Assembly: GCF_030503855.1 (NCBI RefSeq)
Contig: NZ_CP129971.1
Span: 2,356,001-2,420,000, forward strand
Source of the DNA: Marivirga salinae
GTDB taxonomy: Bacteria > Bacteroidota > Bacteroidia > Cytophagales > Cyclobacteriaceae
DNA length: 64,000 nucleotides
Direction: 5' to 3'
Below the pieces are notes generated by a model, which had not been told where the DNA came from, searched no databases, and saw only the letters and a program-made list of their open reading frames with translations. This document shows, one piece after another, positions 43,865 to 52,748 of the stretch. Each line of letters opens with the position of its first letter. Within the stretch, counting starts at the first letter, position 1. The position numbers were made by a program, and so were the translations under genes.

Positions 43865-45201
43865 TTGTCAATTTCTCTTTCTCTTTCATTAAAGCTCACA
43901 CCCATTCCTTGTAATTCCTTCAAGATCGGAGCATATATTTCTTCCTTAATAGGCACTTGAACTCCTCTTAATTTAATATTCTTGTTCAAAATGTTTTTCA
44001 CAGCAATTCCTAAAGGCCAGCCAACTGTTTTTGACATAGCAGTTTCTTTCTGATCATCTCCAATAGAAACAATAGAGGAATCCAATTGATATTTTTTGCC
44101 TTCCAATTCATATTCAAATTGGTGCTGCATTACAATCATATCCTTATCATCAGGATCCAAGCTCATTTTTTCTTCCATTATGGCTTGCATTACCTGAGCA
44201 GGACTTCCTTCTGTGATTGGCACTTTCTTATCTTCAAATATTCCCATCCATTCCAGTCTTTTGAATACATCAGAATCTTTTTTGATATCAAGGCTTTCAC
44301 ATAGTTTATCTTCTACGGAAGTGGATTTGTCATATTTTAAAAAGGTATTAATAAAGTCTCTTTTTGACATTTCTTCTAGTCCTTCCATTTTGTAAGTGTC
44401 ATCCGTAACGCCCAATTGCACGAAAACATCCCAAGCATCACAAAATCCAGCTTTTCGGAAAGTCCCTCTAATTAAAGTAGGAATATCTTCTATTCCATAA
44501 ACCTTTCTATATGCTAAAGAATCTCTATTAGGATAACCTTCAAAGTCACCTAATTCTGCAACTTCAATGGTTTCATATCTGCTGAATAATTTATGGTAAG
44601 GGATGTATTTATATCTCCCATTTCTTATAAATCGAGCAGTTCCTTGTCCAGCCAAAACAACATTTCTTGGATTCCAAGTAAATTTATAGTGCCAAGGGTT
44701 ATTATCACTTTCAGGTGAAACTAAGCCACCAGTATAGGATTTGAAAGAAGTTAACTTACCACCTTTTTTTCTGATATTGTTCATGGCTTCCATAGCAGTC
44801 ATGTGGTCAATTCCAGGATCTAGCCCACACTCCATCAAAATTAAAGTGTTTTTACTTTTGGCTATGTCCGATAAATCATTTACCTCTGGACTGTTATAAG
44901 AAGCCGTCACCATATGTTTTCCCAAATCAACACATGCAGTGGCAACTTTTGGGTGAAAACGGGCAGGCAACATTGAAATCACTAAATCAGCTTTTGCTAT
45001 TTCATCTTTAGTTTGGATTTCATTTAAAATATCGAATTGAATAAATGATGTATTTGGATGCCCTCCAGCCTTTTCTTCGGCAAGTTTAATATTGAAATCA
45101 CCAATTTTGATATGCCACTCTTCTTTTTCAGCATTTTTTTTAAGGTAGTTAATTAATGAGGTTGCAGATCTGCCTGCACCTAATAATAAAATGTTTTGCA
45201 T
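43861..45201 (-). CDS. Saccharopine dehydrogenase family protein
   Basis: A 446-residue NAD(P)-dependent enzyme. The N-terminal Rossmann motif G-A-G-R-S-A (about 7-12) and the later segments T-A-S-Y (about 100) and M-E-C-G-L-D-P-G-I-D-H (about 122-132) are those of saccharopine reductase (Lys9)-like proteins. The C-terminal part contains Y-R-K-V-Y-G-I and F-R-K-A-G-F-C-D-A-W. Substrate, lysine pathway or other, is not settled. ATG 45201 gives the proper Rossmann start; the frame to 45249 adds an unrelated tail. It is convergent with trmN6 and overlaps its last four bases. Confidence 0.85.
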   Translation of the reverse strand: MQNILLLGAGRSATSLINYLKKNAEKEEWHIKIGDFNIKLAEEKAGGHPNTSFIQFDILNEIQTKDEIAKADLVISMLPARFHPKVATACVDLGKHMVTASYNSPEVNDLSDIAKSKNTLILMECGLDPGIDHMTAMEAMNNIRKKGGKLTSFKSYTGGLVSPESDNNPWHYKFTWNPRNVVLAGQGTARFIRNGRYKYIPYHKLFSRYETIEVAELGDFEGYPNRDSLAYRKVYGIEDIPTLIRGTFRKAGFCDAWDVFVQLGVTDDTYKMEGLEEMSKRDFINTFLKYDKSTSVEDKLCESLDIKKDSDVFKRLEWMGIFEDKKVPITEGSPAQVMQAIMEEKMSLDPDDKDMIVMQHQFEYELEGKKYQLDSSIVSIGDDQKETAMSKTVGWPLGIAVKNILNKNIKLRGVQVPIKEEIYAPILKELQGMGVSFNEREREIDN

Positions 45202-45507
45202 AGTTTTTTTAAGTTTCCAATGGGGCAAAGTTATTAATATGAAATGCACAAAAAACAGACAAGCAAAAAAAATTAGTCGAAAAACGTAATTTAAATAACA
45301 ATTTGTAAGAACAGCTCTTTATTATTGCAGTTATAATTAAATAATCTTAATATTAAATGACATTTAAATATTTTAGATTTCTTCTTTAAATCATTTTTAG
45401 ATTTTCCGAAAGATTAATATAAAACATACATACAGGATGTTTTTACGATTGATTTTTATTACTTGTAAGAAAAAAATGTTTTTAAGTAGAACTGATGCAT
45501 AATCCAC
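45202..45507. other. Divergent intergenic region upstream of cheR
   Basis: A 306-base AT-rich gap between the saccharopine-type gene and cheR. I see no exact TAnnTTTG box, long hairpin or open frame with coding character. It should contain promoters for both flanking genes. Confidence 0.55.
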
Positions 45508-46338
45508 ATGAATAGACAGGATATAGAAATATCGGATTTGAGGCGCATTACTGAATTGGTAAAGGAGCAATACAGATATGATTTTACCAATTATGCGATG
45601 TCCTCATTTCGAAGAAGGATACTTCGAATTATGGAACTCTATAAATTCGGGTCTGCTGATTTATTGATTAAAAGACTAAAAGATGATAAGTCTTTCTTTG
45701 ATGAATTTATTGCAGAAATCACTGTGAATGTAACAGAAATGTTCCGTGATCCTCCTTTTTGGCGTGAATTAAGAGATAATGTAATTCCCAACATTTTACT
45801 GAATCATAATACCATTAGCATTTGGCATGCCGGCTGCTCCTCCGGTGAAGAGGTGTTTTCAATGGCTGTTTTACTTAAAGAAATGGGTATTTTGGATAAA
45901 GCCAAAATCATAGCTACTGATATTGACAAAGTTATTCTAGAAAAAGCCAAAAAAGGTCATTATTCCATGAAGAACATGGAATTGAACGAAAAAAACTATA
46001 TCCGATTCGAAGGCAAGAATAATTTCAAAGATTACTTTAAAGAAGAAAATGGGAAAGCAGTAATGGATAAATCCTTGATCCAGAATGTGTCTTTCAGAGA
46101 GCATGATTTAGTACAAGGTGTAGTCTTTAATAAATTTGATTTGATCCTGTGTAGAAATGTGATGATCTATTTTAATCAAAACCTGCAAAATGAAGTGTTA
46201 AAAAAGCATCACGAAAGTTTATTCAAGTATGGTTATCTAGTGATAGGCTCCAAAGAATCTTTAATCTGGTGCGAAATTGCTAATAAGTTTATTGTAGTAA
46301 ACAACGAAGAGAAAATTTATAAGAAAATTAAAGACTGA
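45508..46338 (+). CDS. cheR: CheR-type protein-glutamate methyltransferase
   Basis: A 276-residue SAM-dependent methyltransferase that methylates chemoreceptor glutamates. An N-terminal helical domain with S-S-F-R-R-R-I-L-R (about 31-39) precedes the Rossmann domain with W-H-A-G-C-S-S-G-E-E (about 109-118), I-A-T-D-I-D and L-C-R-N-V-M-I-Y-F. No pentapeptide-binding TPR is present. No classical chemoreceptor or CheA is in the window, so its target may be the large sensor at 48164, which has a chemoreceptor-like front half, or a distant protein. It is followed by cheB after 22 bases. Confidence 0.92.
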   Translation: MNRQDIEISDLRRITELVKEQYRYDFTNYAMSSFRRRILRIMELYKFGSADLLIKRLKDDKSFFDEFIAEITVNVTEMFRDPPFWRELRDNVIPNILLNHNTISIWHAGCSSGEEVFSMAVLLKEMGILDKAKIIATDIDKVILEKAKKGHYSMKNMELNEKNYIRFEGKNNFKDYFKEENGKAVMDKSLIQNVSFREHDLVQGVVFNKFDLILCRNVMIYFNQNLQNEVLKKHHESLFKYGYLVIGSKESLIWCEIANKFIVVNNEEKIYKKIKD

Positions 46339-46360
46339 GGTCTGTACAAAATAGTACTCA

Positions 46361-46954
46361 ATGGCTCGATTTAATCTTGATAATAAATATAAAGCGATCG
46401 TAATCGGAGGATCAGCGGGTAGTTTTCAGGGTATAACCCAAATTCTATCAGCAATTCCAGCCGATTTCAGCTTACCTATTATCCTGTGTTTACACAGATT
46501 AAAACATGTGCGCAATGGATTTGTGGAGGCATTGTCTATAAAAAGTATCAAACCTGTAGTTGAGCCTTATGATAAAGAAAATATTAAAAGAGGTAAAGTG
46601 TATTTAGCTCCAGCAAACTATCATCTTTCAATCGAACTTGGTAATTCAATTGCTCTTTCAACAGAAGAAATGTTCAATAATTCTAGGCCTTCAATTGATA
46701 TTACTTTGGAAACTGCTGCTTATAATTATAGAGATAAATTAATAGGTATTTTATTGTCTGGGGCGAATAAGGATGGCGCATTGGGGATGAAAAGAATTAA
46801 GGATAGAAAAGGGCTGACAATCATCCAAGATCCTGAGGAATGTATGATAGATACAATGCCTACGGCTGCAAAAAATATAACGGAAATTGATTATACTTTA
46901 AAAGTGCAAGAGATTATCCAATTTTTGAAGGAATTGGATAAGTTGTATAAATGA
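46361..46954 (+). CDS. cheB: CheB-type methylesterase without receiver domain
   Basis: A 197-residue stand-alone methylesterase domain that removes methyl groups from chemoreceptor glutamates or deamidates Gln. The catalytic triad is seen as Ser18 in G-G-S-A-G-S, His45 in L-C-L-H-R and Asp138 in G-A-N-K-D-G-A. The usual N-terminal receiver domain is missing, so it cannot be switched on by CheA-type phosphorylation in the normal way. Short stand-alone CheB proteins paired with CheR are known in Bacteroidota beside hybrid kinases; here the neighbours are a GAF protein and a PP2C phosphatase. Confidence 0.9.
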   Translation: MARFNLDNKYKAIVIGGSAGSFQGITQILSAIPADFSLPIILCLHRLKHVRNGFVEALSIKSIKPVVEPYDKENIKRGKVYLAPANYHLSIELGNSIALSTEEMFNNSRPSIDITLETAAYNYRDKLIGILLSGANKDGALGMKRIKDRKGLTIIQDPEECMIDTMPTAAKNITEIDYTLKVQEIIQFLKELDKLYK

Positions 46955-47310
46955 TTTTTAAATTATTGCCTGAAAAGCAATACAATTATATATATTTGAT
47001 GTTGTTTGCTCTTTTGCAAGCTGACGATTTTTTGGAAATTAATTGACTTAAAATAGAGTATAATATGTGGTATTATTTATTTAATTAAATTTAGAAATTG
47101 ACAGTTGTTCAAAATTTTTAATTAATTAGTGTAGTATTTTTTACCACGAAAGTATTTGTTTATGAAATTCATAAAATTCCATAAAACAACTTAAAAGTAG
47201 TTATTTATACATGAAATGAGGATAAATTTTAGACATCTTAATATACCAACCGAAGATGAATAAAATTTGTAGCGAATTCCATGAAGCAACTTTAATACAG
47301 TTATATACGC
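46955..47310. other. Intergenic region upstream of the GAF protein, with duplicated leader
   Basis: A 356-base AT-rich gap with no coding frame. The main structure is an imperfect direct repeat at exactly 100-base offset (listed separately). No clear TAnnTTTG promoter or terminator is seen. Confidence 0.6.
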
Positions 47311-47320
47311 ATGAAAGCAT
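47171..47320 (+). repeat. Direct repeat at exactly 100-bp offset, covering a start codon
   Basis: Segments 47171-47220 and 47271-47320 match at about 35 of 50 positions without gaps, with AATTCCAT and CAAC the most conserved parts, and an ATGAAA near the end of each. The second copy contains the real start codon (47311); the first gives only ATG-AAA-TGA. Flanking bases do not match, so this looks like an old local duplication of the translation start region. Confidence 0.6.
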
Positions 47321-48135
47321 TATATAAAAATTTAGCACTCATTACCTCTTTGCTTTTTACATTAAGCATAATAGGACTGGCATATTATTTATTCATTTTC
47401 CCAGAACGGATTGCTAATGAAACCCATCTTATTAGTTTGATGGAAGTGCCAGAATTAAAGCCTGTTTTAGATGAGCTTTATATTTTAAGTGGAGTATCAA
47501 TTCTATTAGGCTTTATTTCTATCTTATTACACCTTTTTAATAAGAACAATGATGATGAAAGTAATGTGGTGTATATAGAGAAATTCAAAGATAAAAAGGA
47601 TTCTAAAGATGCAGCAAGTGAGCAAGGTAGTGATGGAGATGTAGATGAGGAATTACAAGAAATAAATAGTAAAATTAAAAAGGAACCAGATAATAAATTA
47701 AAGGCTGAGAAAATTTTATCTTATTTGGCAGACCAATTAGAAGCTAGCCAAGCAGCAATTTATTTGGCCGGTAAAAAGGATGATAAAAACGTTATTACAC
47801 TCTTTGCTTCTTTTGCTTTTGTTTTACCTGAAAGCCAAACCGTATCCTATGAATTTGGTGAAGGCTTAGCAGGTCAAGTTGCAAAAGAACAAAAATTGAT
47901 CAATATTTCAGATATTCCTGAAGGGTATATCAAAATACTATCTGGTTTAGGAGAATCAAATCCAGCACATCTTATATTGTGTCCGATTATGAAAGATAAA
48001 AAGCTGATAGGGGTGGCGGAAATTGCTTCTTTTAAAGCTTTCAATAAATCTCATGAAGTGTTGGTTGAAAAATCCTTGGCATTATTAGCTAATGACCTGG
48101 AAAAAGGGCAGCAAAAAGAGAAAAAAGAAAAATAG
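47311..48135 (+). CDS. Membrane GAF-domain protein
   Basis: A 274-residue protein with two N-terminal helices (about 8-30 and 52-72), a highly charged Lys/Asp/Glu linker (80-125) and a C-terminal GAF-type domain (about 125-262; for example G-E-G-L-A-G-Q-V-A and L-I-L-C-P-I-M-K-D-K-K-L-I-G-V). The GAF domain closely resembles the one in the next protein (G-L-V-G-Q-S-A, I-V-P-L-I-T-D-E-K-V-F-G-V), so the two genes are related by domain content. No output domain is present; a regulator or ligand sensor for the phosphatase is likely. The next start lies 28 bases downstream. Confidence 0.75.
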   Translation: MKALYKNLALITSLLFTLSIIGLAYYLFIFPERIANETHLISLMEVPELKPVLDELYILSGVSILLGFISILLHLFNKNNDDESNVVYIEKFKDKKDSKDAASEQGSDGDVDEELQEINSKIKKEPDNKLKAEKILSYLADQLEASQAAIYLAGKKDDKNVITLFASFAFVLPESQTVSYEFGEGLAGQVAKEQKLINISDIPEGYIKILSGLGESNPAHLILCPIMKDKKLIGVAEIASFKAFNKSHEVLVEKSLALLANDLEKGQQKEKKEK

Positions 48136-48163
48136 TTCATTTTTTAGTATCAAAGAATTCAAT

Positions 48164-51100
48164 ATGTTTAAAAACATAAAAATCGGGACTAAAATTACAG
48201 CAATATTACTTTTTGTAGTATTGGTAAGTGTAGTTACTGTAAGTTTTATTACCTACAACATGAACCGAGATTCAATTGAGAAATTGAATTTTGATAAGTT
48301 GATGTCTCATACATCTCAAAAAGCAGAAAAGATAGATAATCTTTTCAAAGGGATTCAAAATAATGCCAATCATATATCTGGATTATTATCCATCCAATCG
48401 GGCATCAGGAAGTATCAAGAAGAGGATACAACTGTTAATATGGATAGCTTGAAAACAGCTGTTTTATATGAAATTGAATCTGATTTGAGATCTTTTGTAG
48501 AAAATTATCCCATTCATGCTGTAATATTAACCAATTTGGATGGCGAGGTAATATTCAATTCTAACAATTCAATAGAAGCACTTTCAAAAGGAGATAATCT
48601 TAAAGCGTTAGATGAGGATTTCTATAATTTAGCTATTAATTCGGCCACATTCAATAAACCTGATGAATATGGTGAAGATGAATTAGTTCTGTACGGTATG
48701 CCTTTAATCGATGATTATAATAGCCCTGCGGGATTGTTGGTTTTGGTGAAAAATACAGAGCCCATCTATGAAATTGTAAAATCCAATCCAACGGGATTTA
48801 AATCTTATGAAAGTATATTAACAGCTCAGAGTGAAAATCAAGCTCTATTCCTTTCTCCTTTAAAACAAGTTGCAGATAGTCTGCAGCCATCAGCTGTAAC
48901 TCTAAAAAATGAAACTTCCATTGGAGTTCAAAAGGCTGCTTTAGGTGAAAATGGTTTTGCCAAAGATGTTGATTATAATGGTCAAGAGGTTTTATCCGCT
49001 TGGACTAGTATTCCATCAGTAGGTTGGGGAATAGCTTCCAATGTGAGTGAGGAGGAAGTAAATGAACAATTGAACGGATTACTTAAGAAGTTTATATATA
49101 CAGGATTAATAATTTTATTTCTTTCGCTCATCATTTCAATTATTTTTTCAAGGGTGTTATTGAACCCAATTCTTTCTTTAAAGGAAACATTAAAGTTATT
49201 AGGGAAAGGTATTTTGCCTAATAATGTGCCTAAAAAGTCTGATGATGAGATTGGGGATATGGCATTGATTTTAAATGGTTATGTTTCCTCTCTTAAAAAC
49301 ACAGCCAACTTCGCAAAACAAATTGGAGAGGGTGATTTTAAAGCCGATTTCAAACCTATTTCGGAAGAAGATACTTTAGGGAACTCATTAATTAATATGA
49401 GAAACTCCATCCAAGAAGCTGAAAAGCGAGATAAAGAAAGGAATTGGATTGTAACAGGTGTTGCTGAAATAGGGGAGATTCTCCGTAGCAATGATAGTTT
49501 GGAGGACTTAGGTGATGAGATTTTAAAATATGTTACCGAGAAAATAGATGCAATACAAGGAGCTTTTTACGTGTTGAACGATGATGACTCGGATAATTAT
49601 TTCTTAGAAATGAAATCCAGTTATGCTTATAACAAAAAGAAATATTTAAAGGCTCAATTTAAATTTGCAGAAGGTTTAGTAGGCCAATCTGCAATTGAGC
49701 AAGATACCTTATTAAGAACGGAAATTCCTCATGACTATGTAAGTGTAACTTCTGGTCTTTTGGGTGATCAGCGACCAAGCTGTATTTTAATTGTTCCTTT
49801 AATTACAGATGAAAAAGTTTTTGGTGTTTTAGAATTTGCTGGGTTCCATAAATTTGACTCCAGTCAGGTTAAATTTGTAGAAGAAATCAGTTTGATTATT
49901 GCCAGAACGGTATTCAACATTAAGGTAAATGAAAGAACCCGTAAATTATTGGCAGAATCACAAACCATGAGTCAGGAGCTTCAAGAGCAGCAGGAAGTAT
50001 TAAGACAGAATGCGGAGGAAATGGAAGCCACTCAAGAGGAGTTGAAGCGAACCAACCAACGATTAGAAGATCAAATAGAAGAAGTGAACCGCACACAGAA
50101 GCGTATGCAGTTATTGCTTGAAAATGCTTCTGAGGTTATTACTATTTATGAGAAAGATGGTATTGTTCGTTATATCTCACCTTCTGTAGAGAAGATTTTA
50201 GGTTACAGACAAGAAGATATCATAGATACTACAGAGCTGGATAAAGTACATCCAGATTCAAGAGATGAGGTTCATAAGCAATTCATGTATTTAGTGGATC
50301 ACCCAGAGGATTCTATCACTATGCAACATCAATATTTAAATAGTGATGGTGAATATGTTTGGGTAGAAGTGACTGGATCAAATCAATTGGAAGATCCAGC
50401 TATTCAAGGAATTATATTCAATACAAGGGATATTACTGAAAGAAGACGTGCGGAACAAGAAGAGCGCATGAGAAGTAAAATGCAGGCCTTATCTGAAAAC
50501 TCTATTGATTTGATTACTCGAATTGATAATGAAGGTAAGTTCTTCTATGTAAACCCAATGATTGAGCGATATACAGGTAAACGTCCTGATGAAGTAATTC
50601 AAAAAGGATTACATGAAGCCGACATTGAACCTAAAATAGTAGAAGCATGGGCTCAATTATTAGAGAAAGTTAGAGAGCAGAATGAAAAAGTTACTGAAGA
50701 GGTAGACTTCCCATCGGAATTGGGAGATAGGGTAATGCAAGTAAATGCAATCCCTGAATACGATGAAGAGAAGGTACTGGAATCTATTTTGGTTGTTTCT
50801 CATGATATTACGGATAGAAAATTAATTGAATTAGAAATTGCCAGTAAGAATAAGAAGATTACTGAGTCAATTAATTATGCTAAGCGTATTCAAGGTGCTA
50901 TTCTTCCAAATAATCAAGTCATCAGACAAAAACTACCTGATTCATTTATTCTTTATAAAGCAAAAGATGTGGTAAGTGGTGATTTCCCTTGGTACATTGA
51001 GGTAGATGATGTTATTTACATTGCAGCTGTTGATTGTACAGGACATGGAGTGCCAGGAGCATTGATTTCCTTAATAGGGTATTTCTTATTGAATGATATC

Positions 51101-51613
51101 GTAAGGTCACAGAAAATTAGTGATCCAGGTGTGATTTTGGATAAATTGGACGCAGGTGTTACTTCAACTTTACGTCAAGATAGAGATGATTCTACCACTA
51201 AAGATGGAATGGATATCGCCTTCTGTAAAATTGACAAGAAGAATAATCAAATCGAATATTCAGGTGCTCACCGTCCATTATATTATTTACATGCAAACGG
51301 AGAGTTGGATGAAATAAAAGGTAATAAATTCCCAATTGGAGGAGGTATTTACAGAAATCAAACTAATTTTGATAACCATAAGATTAAATATAAATCAGGT
51401 GATTCAGTGTTTTTCTGTTCAGATGGATTTCCGGATCAATTTGGTGGCCCACAAAACAGAAAATTTGGGCCTAAGCGCTTAAGACAGACAATAGTCGACA
51501 ATCATAGCAAATCTATGGACGAAATGCATATAATATTTGACGAAGCATGGGAAAACTGGAAGGCAGACTACAAACAAACAGACGATGTTCTATTAATTGG
51601 TATTAGATTTTAA
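48164..51613 (+). CDS. Multidomain sensor serine phosphatase (SiaA-like PP2C/SpoIIE)
   Basis: A 1149-residue membrane receptor. Rough order: helix (10-32), extracytoplasmic Cache-like sensor (35-300), helix (309-331), HAMP and possible second HAMP (332-440), GAF (445-585), coiled coil (592-648), PAS (650-760), PAS (772-882) and a C-terminal PP2C/SpoIIE phosphatase (about 922-1148). Phosphatase metal ligands are present in S-G-D-F, D-C-T-G-H-G, S-D-G-F and T-D-D-V. It stands directly before SiaB and SiaC, so it is the expected SiaA-type phosphatase that dephosphorylates SiaC. ATG 48164 is used; the frame to 48092 overlaps the preceding gene. Confidence 0.9.
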   Translation: MFKNIKIGTKITAILLFVVLVSVVTVSFITYNMNRDSIEKLNFDKLMSHTSQKAEKIDNLFKGIQNNANHISGLLSIQSGIRKYQEEDTTVNMDSLKTAVLYEIESDLRSFVENYPIHAVILTNLDGEVIFNSNNSIEALSKGDNLKALDEDFYNLAINSATFNKPDEYGEDELVLYGMPLIDDYNSPAGLLVLVKNTEPIYEIVKSNPTGFKSYESILTAQSENQALFLSPLKQVADSLQPSAVTLKNETSIGVQKAALGENGFAKDVDYNGQEVLSAWTSIPSVGWGIASNVSEEEVNEQLNGLLKKFIYTGLIILFLSLIISIIFSRVLLNPILSLKETLKLLGKGILPNNVPKKSDDEIGDMALILNGYVSSLKNTANFAKQIGEGDFKADFKPISEEDTLGNSLINMRNSIQEAEKRDKERNWIVTGVAEIGEILRSNDSLEDLGDEILKYVTEKIDAIQGAFYVLNDDDSDNYFLEMKSSYAYNKKKYLKAQFKFAEGLVGQSAIEQDTLLRTEIPHDYVSVTSGLLGDQRPSCILIVPLITDEKVFGVLEFAGFHKFDSSQVKFVEEISLIIARTVFNIKVNERTRKLLAESQTMSQELQEQQEVLRQNAEEMEATQEELKRTNQRLEDQIEEVNRTQKRMQLLLENASEVITIYEKDGIVRYISPSVEKILGYRQEDIIDTTELDKVHPDSRDEVHKQFMYLVDHPEDSITMQHQYLNSDGEYVWVEVTGSNQLEDPAIQGIIFNTRDITERRRAEQEERMRSKMQALSENSIDLITRIDNEGKFFYVNPMIERYTGKRPDEVIQKGLHEADIEPKIVEAWAQLLEKVREQNEKVTEEVDFPSELGDRVMQVNAIPEYDEEKVLESILVVSHDITDRKLIELEIASKNKKITESINYAKRIQGAILPNNQVIRQKLPDSFILYKAKDVVSGDFPWYIEVDDVIYIAAVDCTGHGVPGALISLIGYFLLNDIVRSQKISDPGVILDKLDAGVTSTLRQDRDDSTTKDGMDIAFCKIDKKNNQIEYSGAHRPLYYLHANGELDEIKGNKFPIGGGIYRNQTNFDNHKIKYKSGDSVFFCSDGFPDQFGGPQNRKFGPKRLRQTIVDNHSKSMDEMHIIFDEAWENWKADYKQTDDVLLIGIRF

Positions 51614-51672
51614 CTAGGAAAAGTTTAATTATAAATAAAATTATTTAATTTAAGGCTTGAAATGAATTGGGC

Positions 51673-51680
51673 TATATTTG
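51673..51680 (+). promoter_or_regulatory. -7 box TATATTTG upstream of siaB
   Basis: TATATTTG matches TAnnTTTG and ends 26 bases before the SiaB ATG at 51707. No clear TTG at the -33 distance. A separate siaB promoter would let kinase and phosphatase levels differ. Confidence 0.45.
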
Positions 51681-51706
51681 AAACGGCTTATTAACCTAAT
51701 AACAAC

Positions 51707-52249
51707 ATGAAGTATATATATGACCTACATAAAACCATGCTGTCAAGAAACCTTATTTTGGTTTATGAGGGGGAGTTTACCCAAGAGATAACCAAATCGG
51801 TTTTGGCAATGGCAGAACGAAACATGGATTCTATGGGTGAGGAGTCTAGCATCAAGAGGAAAGTTTTCAATGTGATGGTAGAATGCTTACAGAACATCGT
51901 GAAACATTCTGATGATTTTAACCCTTTATCTGCTAAGCGAAATGCCGCTATTTTTATAATAGGCAAGGAAGACGACCGCTATGTGGTAACAAGCGGTAAT
52001 CCTGTTGATACTGAAGCAGCAAATGCTTTAAAAAAGAGATTAGATGAAATCAATGGTCTTGATAAAGATGGTTTGAAATCTATGTATAAGGATATCATCA
52101 AATCTAATAGCCTTTCTAATAAAGGAGGAGCTGGATTGGGTTTTGTAGATATGGCCCGAAAGTCAGGGCAAAAGCTTGAATACGATTTTGAAGATATGGG
52201 AGAAGGATTTCAATTTTTCTCACTCACTACAACAATCTTAAGATTCTAG
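51707..52249 (+). CDS. siaB: SiaB family protein kinase (DUF6272)
   Basis: A 180-residue GHKL-fold Ser/Thr kinase. The N-box-like segment V-M-V-E-C-L-Q-N-I-V-K-H-S (about 61-73) and the G-G-A-G-L-G-F-V-D-M-A segment (about 141-151) are those of SiaB, which phosphorylates SiaC in the Pseudomonas SiaABCD partner switch. It lies after the phosphatase and directly before SiaC, in the family's usual order. The N-terminus has Y-D-L-H-K-T. The family name DUF6272 is from memory. Confidence 0.88.
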   Translation: MKYIYDLHKTMLSRNLILVYEGEFTQEITKSVLAMAERNMDSMGEESSIKRKVFNVMVECLQNIVKHSDDFNPLSAKRNAAIFIIGKEDDRYVVTSGNPVDTEAANALKKRLDEINGLDKDGLKSMYKDIIKSNSLSNKGGAGLGFVDMARKSGQKLEYDFEDMGEGFQFFSLTTTILRF

Positions 52250-52300
52250 ATTTATTATTAATATAATTAACAGTTACAACTTTAAATTTTATAATATAAC

Positions 52301-52663
52301 ATGGAAATCATTAACCTAGAAGGCACAGAAGATACCCCGAAAATATTATTGGATAAAGGGAATGGGATTTTTGAAATCTCTGGAAGATCTTTGCCGGAAG
52401 ATTCCGCGGAATTTTATCAACCAATTTTAGATTGGATTGCAGCATATGGTGAAGATCCTAATCCTGAAACTTTATTTACTTTTAAATTAGAATATTTTAA
52501 TACAGCGTCCTCTAAATTAATTTTAGATGTATTGTCTGCATTGGAAGATATCGATGGCGTTTCTATCGATTGGTATTTTCATGAAGATGATGAAGATATG
52601 GAGGAAGCTGGTGAAGAATTTTCTGAACTAGTAGAAATTCCATTTGAATTTAAAACTTATTGA
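52301..52663 (+). CDS. siaC: SiaC family regulatory phosphoprotein (DUF1987)
   Basis: A 120-residue acidic STAS-like protein. The E-Y-F-N-T-A-S-S-K segment places a Thr at residue 68, the same number as the phosphorylated Thr68 of Pseudomonas SiaC. Unphosphorylated SiaC there binds and activates the diguanylate cyclase SiaD; no GGDEF gene is in this window, so the downstream partner must be different or elsewhere. A terminator at 52692 separates it from the ABC transporter, but the close distance (85 bases) still allows a functional link. Confidence 0.88.
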   Translation: MEIINLEGTEDTPKILLDKGNGIFEISGRSLPEDSAEFYQPILDWIAAYGEDPNPETLFTFKLEYFNTASSKLILDVLSALEDIDGVSIDWYFHEDDEDMEEAGEEFSELVEIPFEFKTY

Positions 52664-52691
52664 TTAAATTCATCAGGATTAAATTTTTTTT

Positions 52692-52720
52692 AGGCCATGT
52701 TGCTATGGCCTTTTGTTTTT
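52692..52720 (+). terminator. Rho-independent terminator after siaC
   Basis: AGGCCAT pairs with ATGGCCT around a six-base loop, followed by TTTGTTTTT. It lies 28 bases after siaC and 29 bases before the ABC transporter gene, so part of the transcription stops here. Confidence 0.82.
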
Positions 52721-52748
52721 CTAAAATTTGCTATAACCGTCTTTTTAT

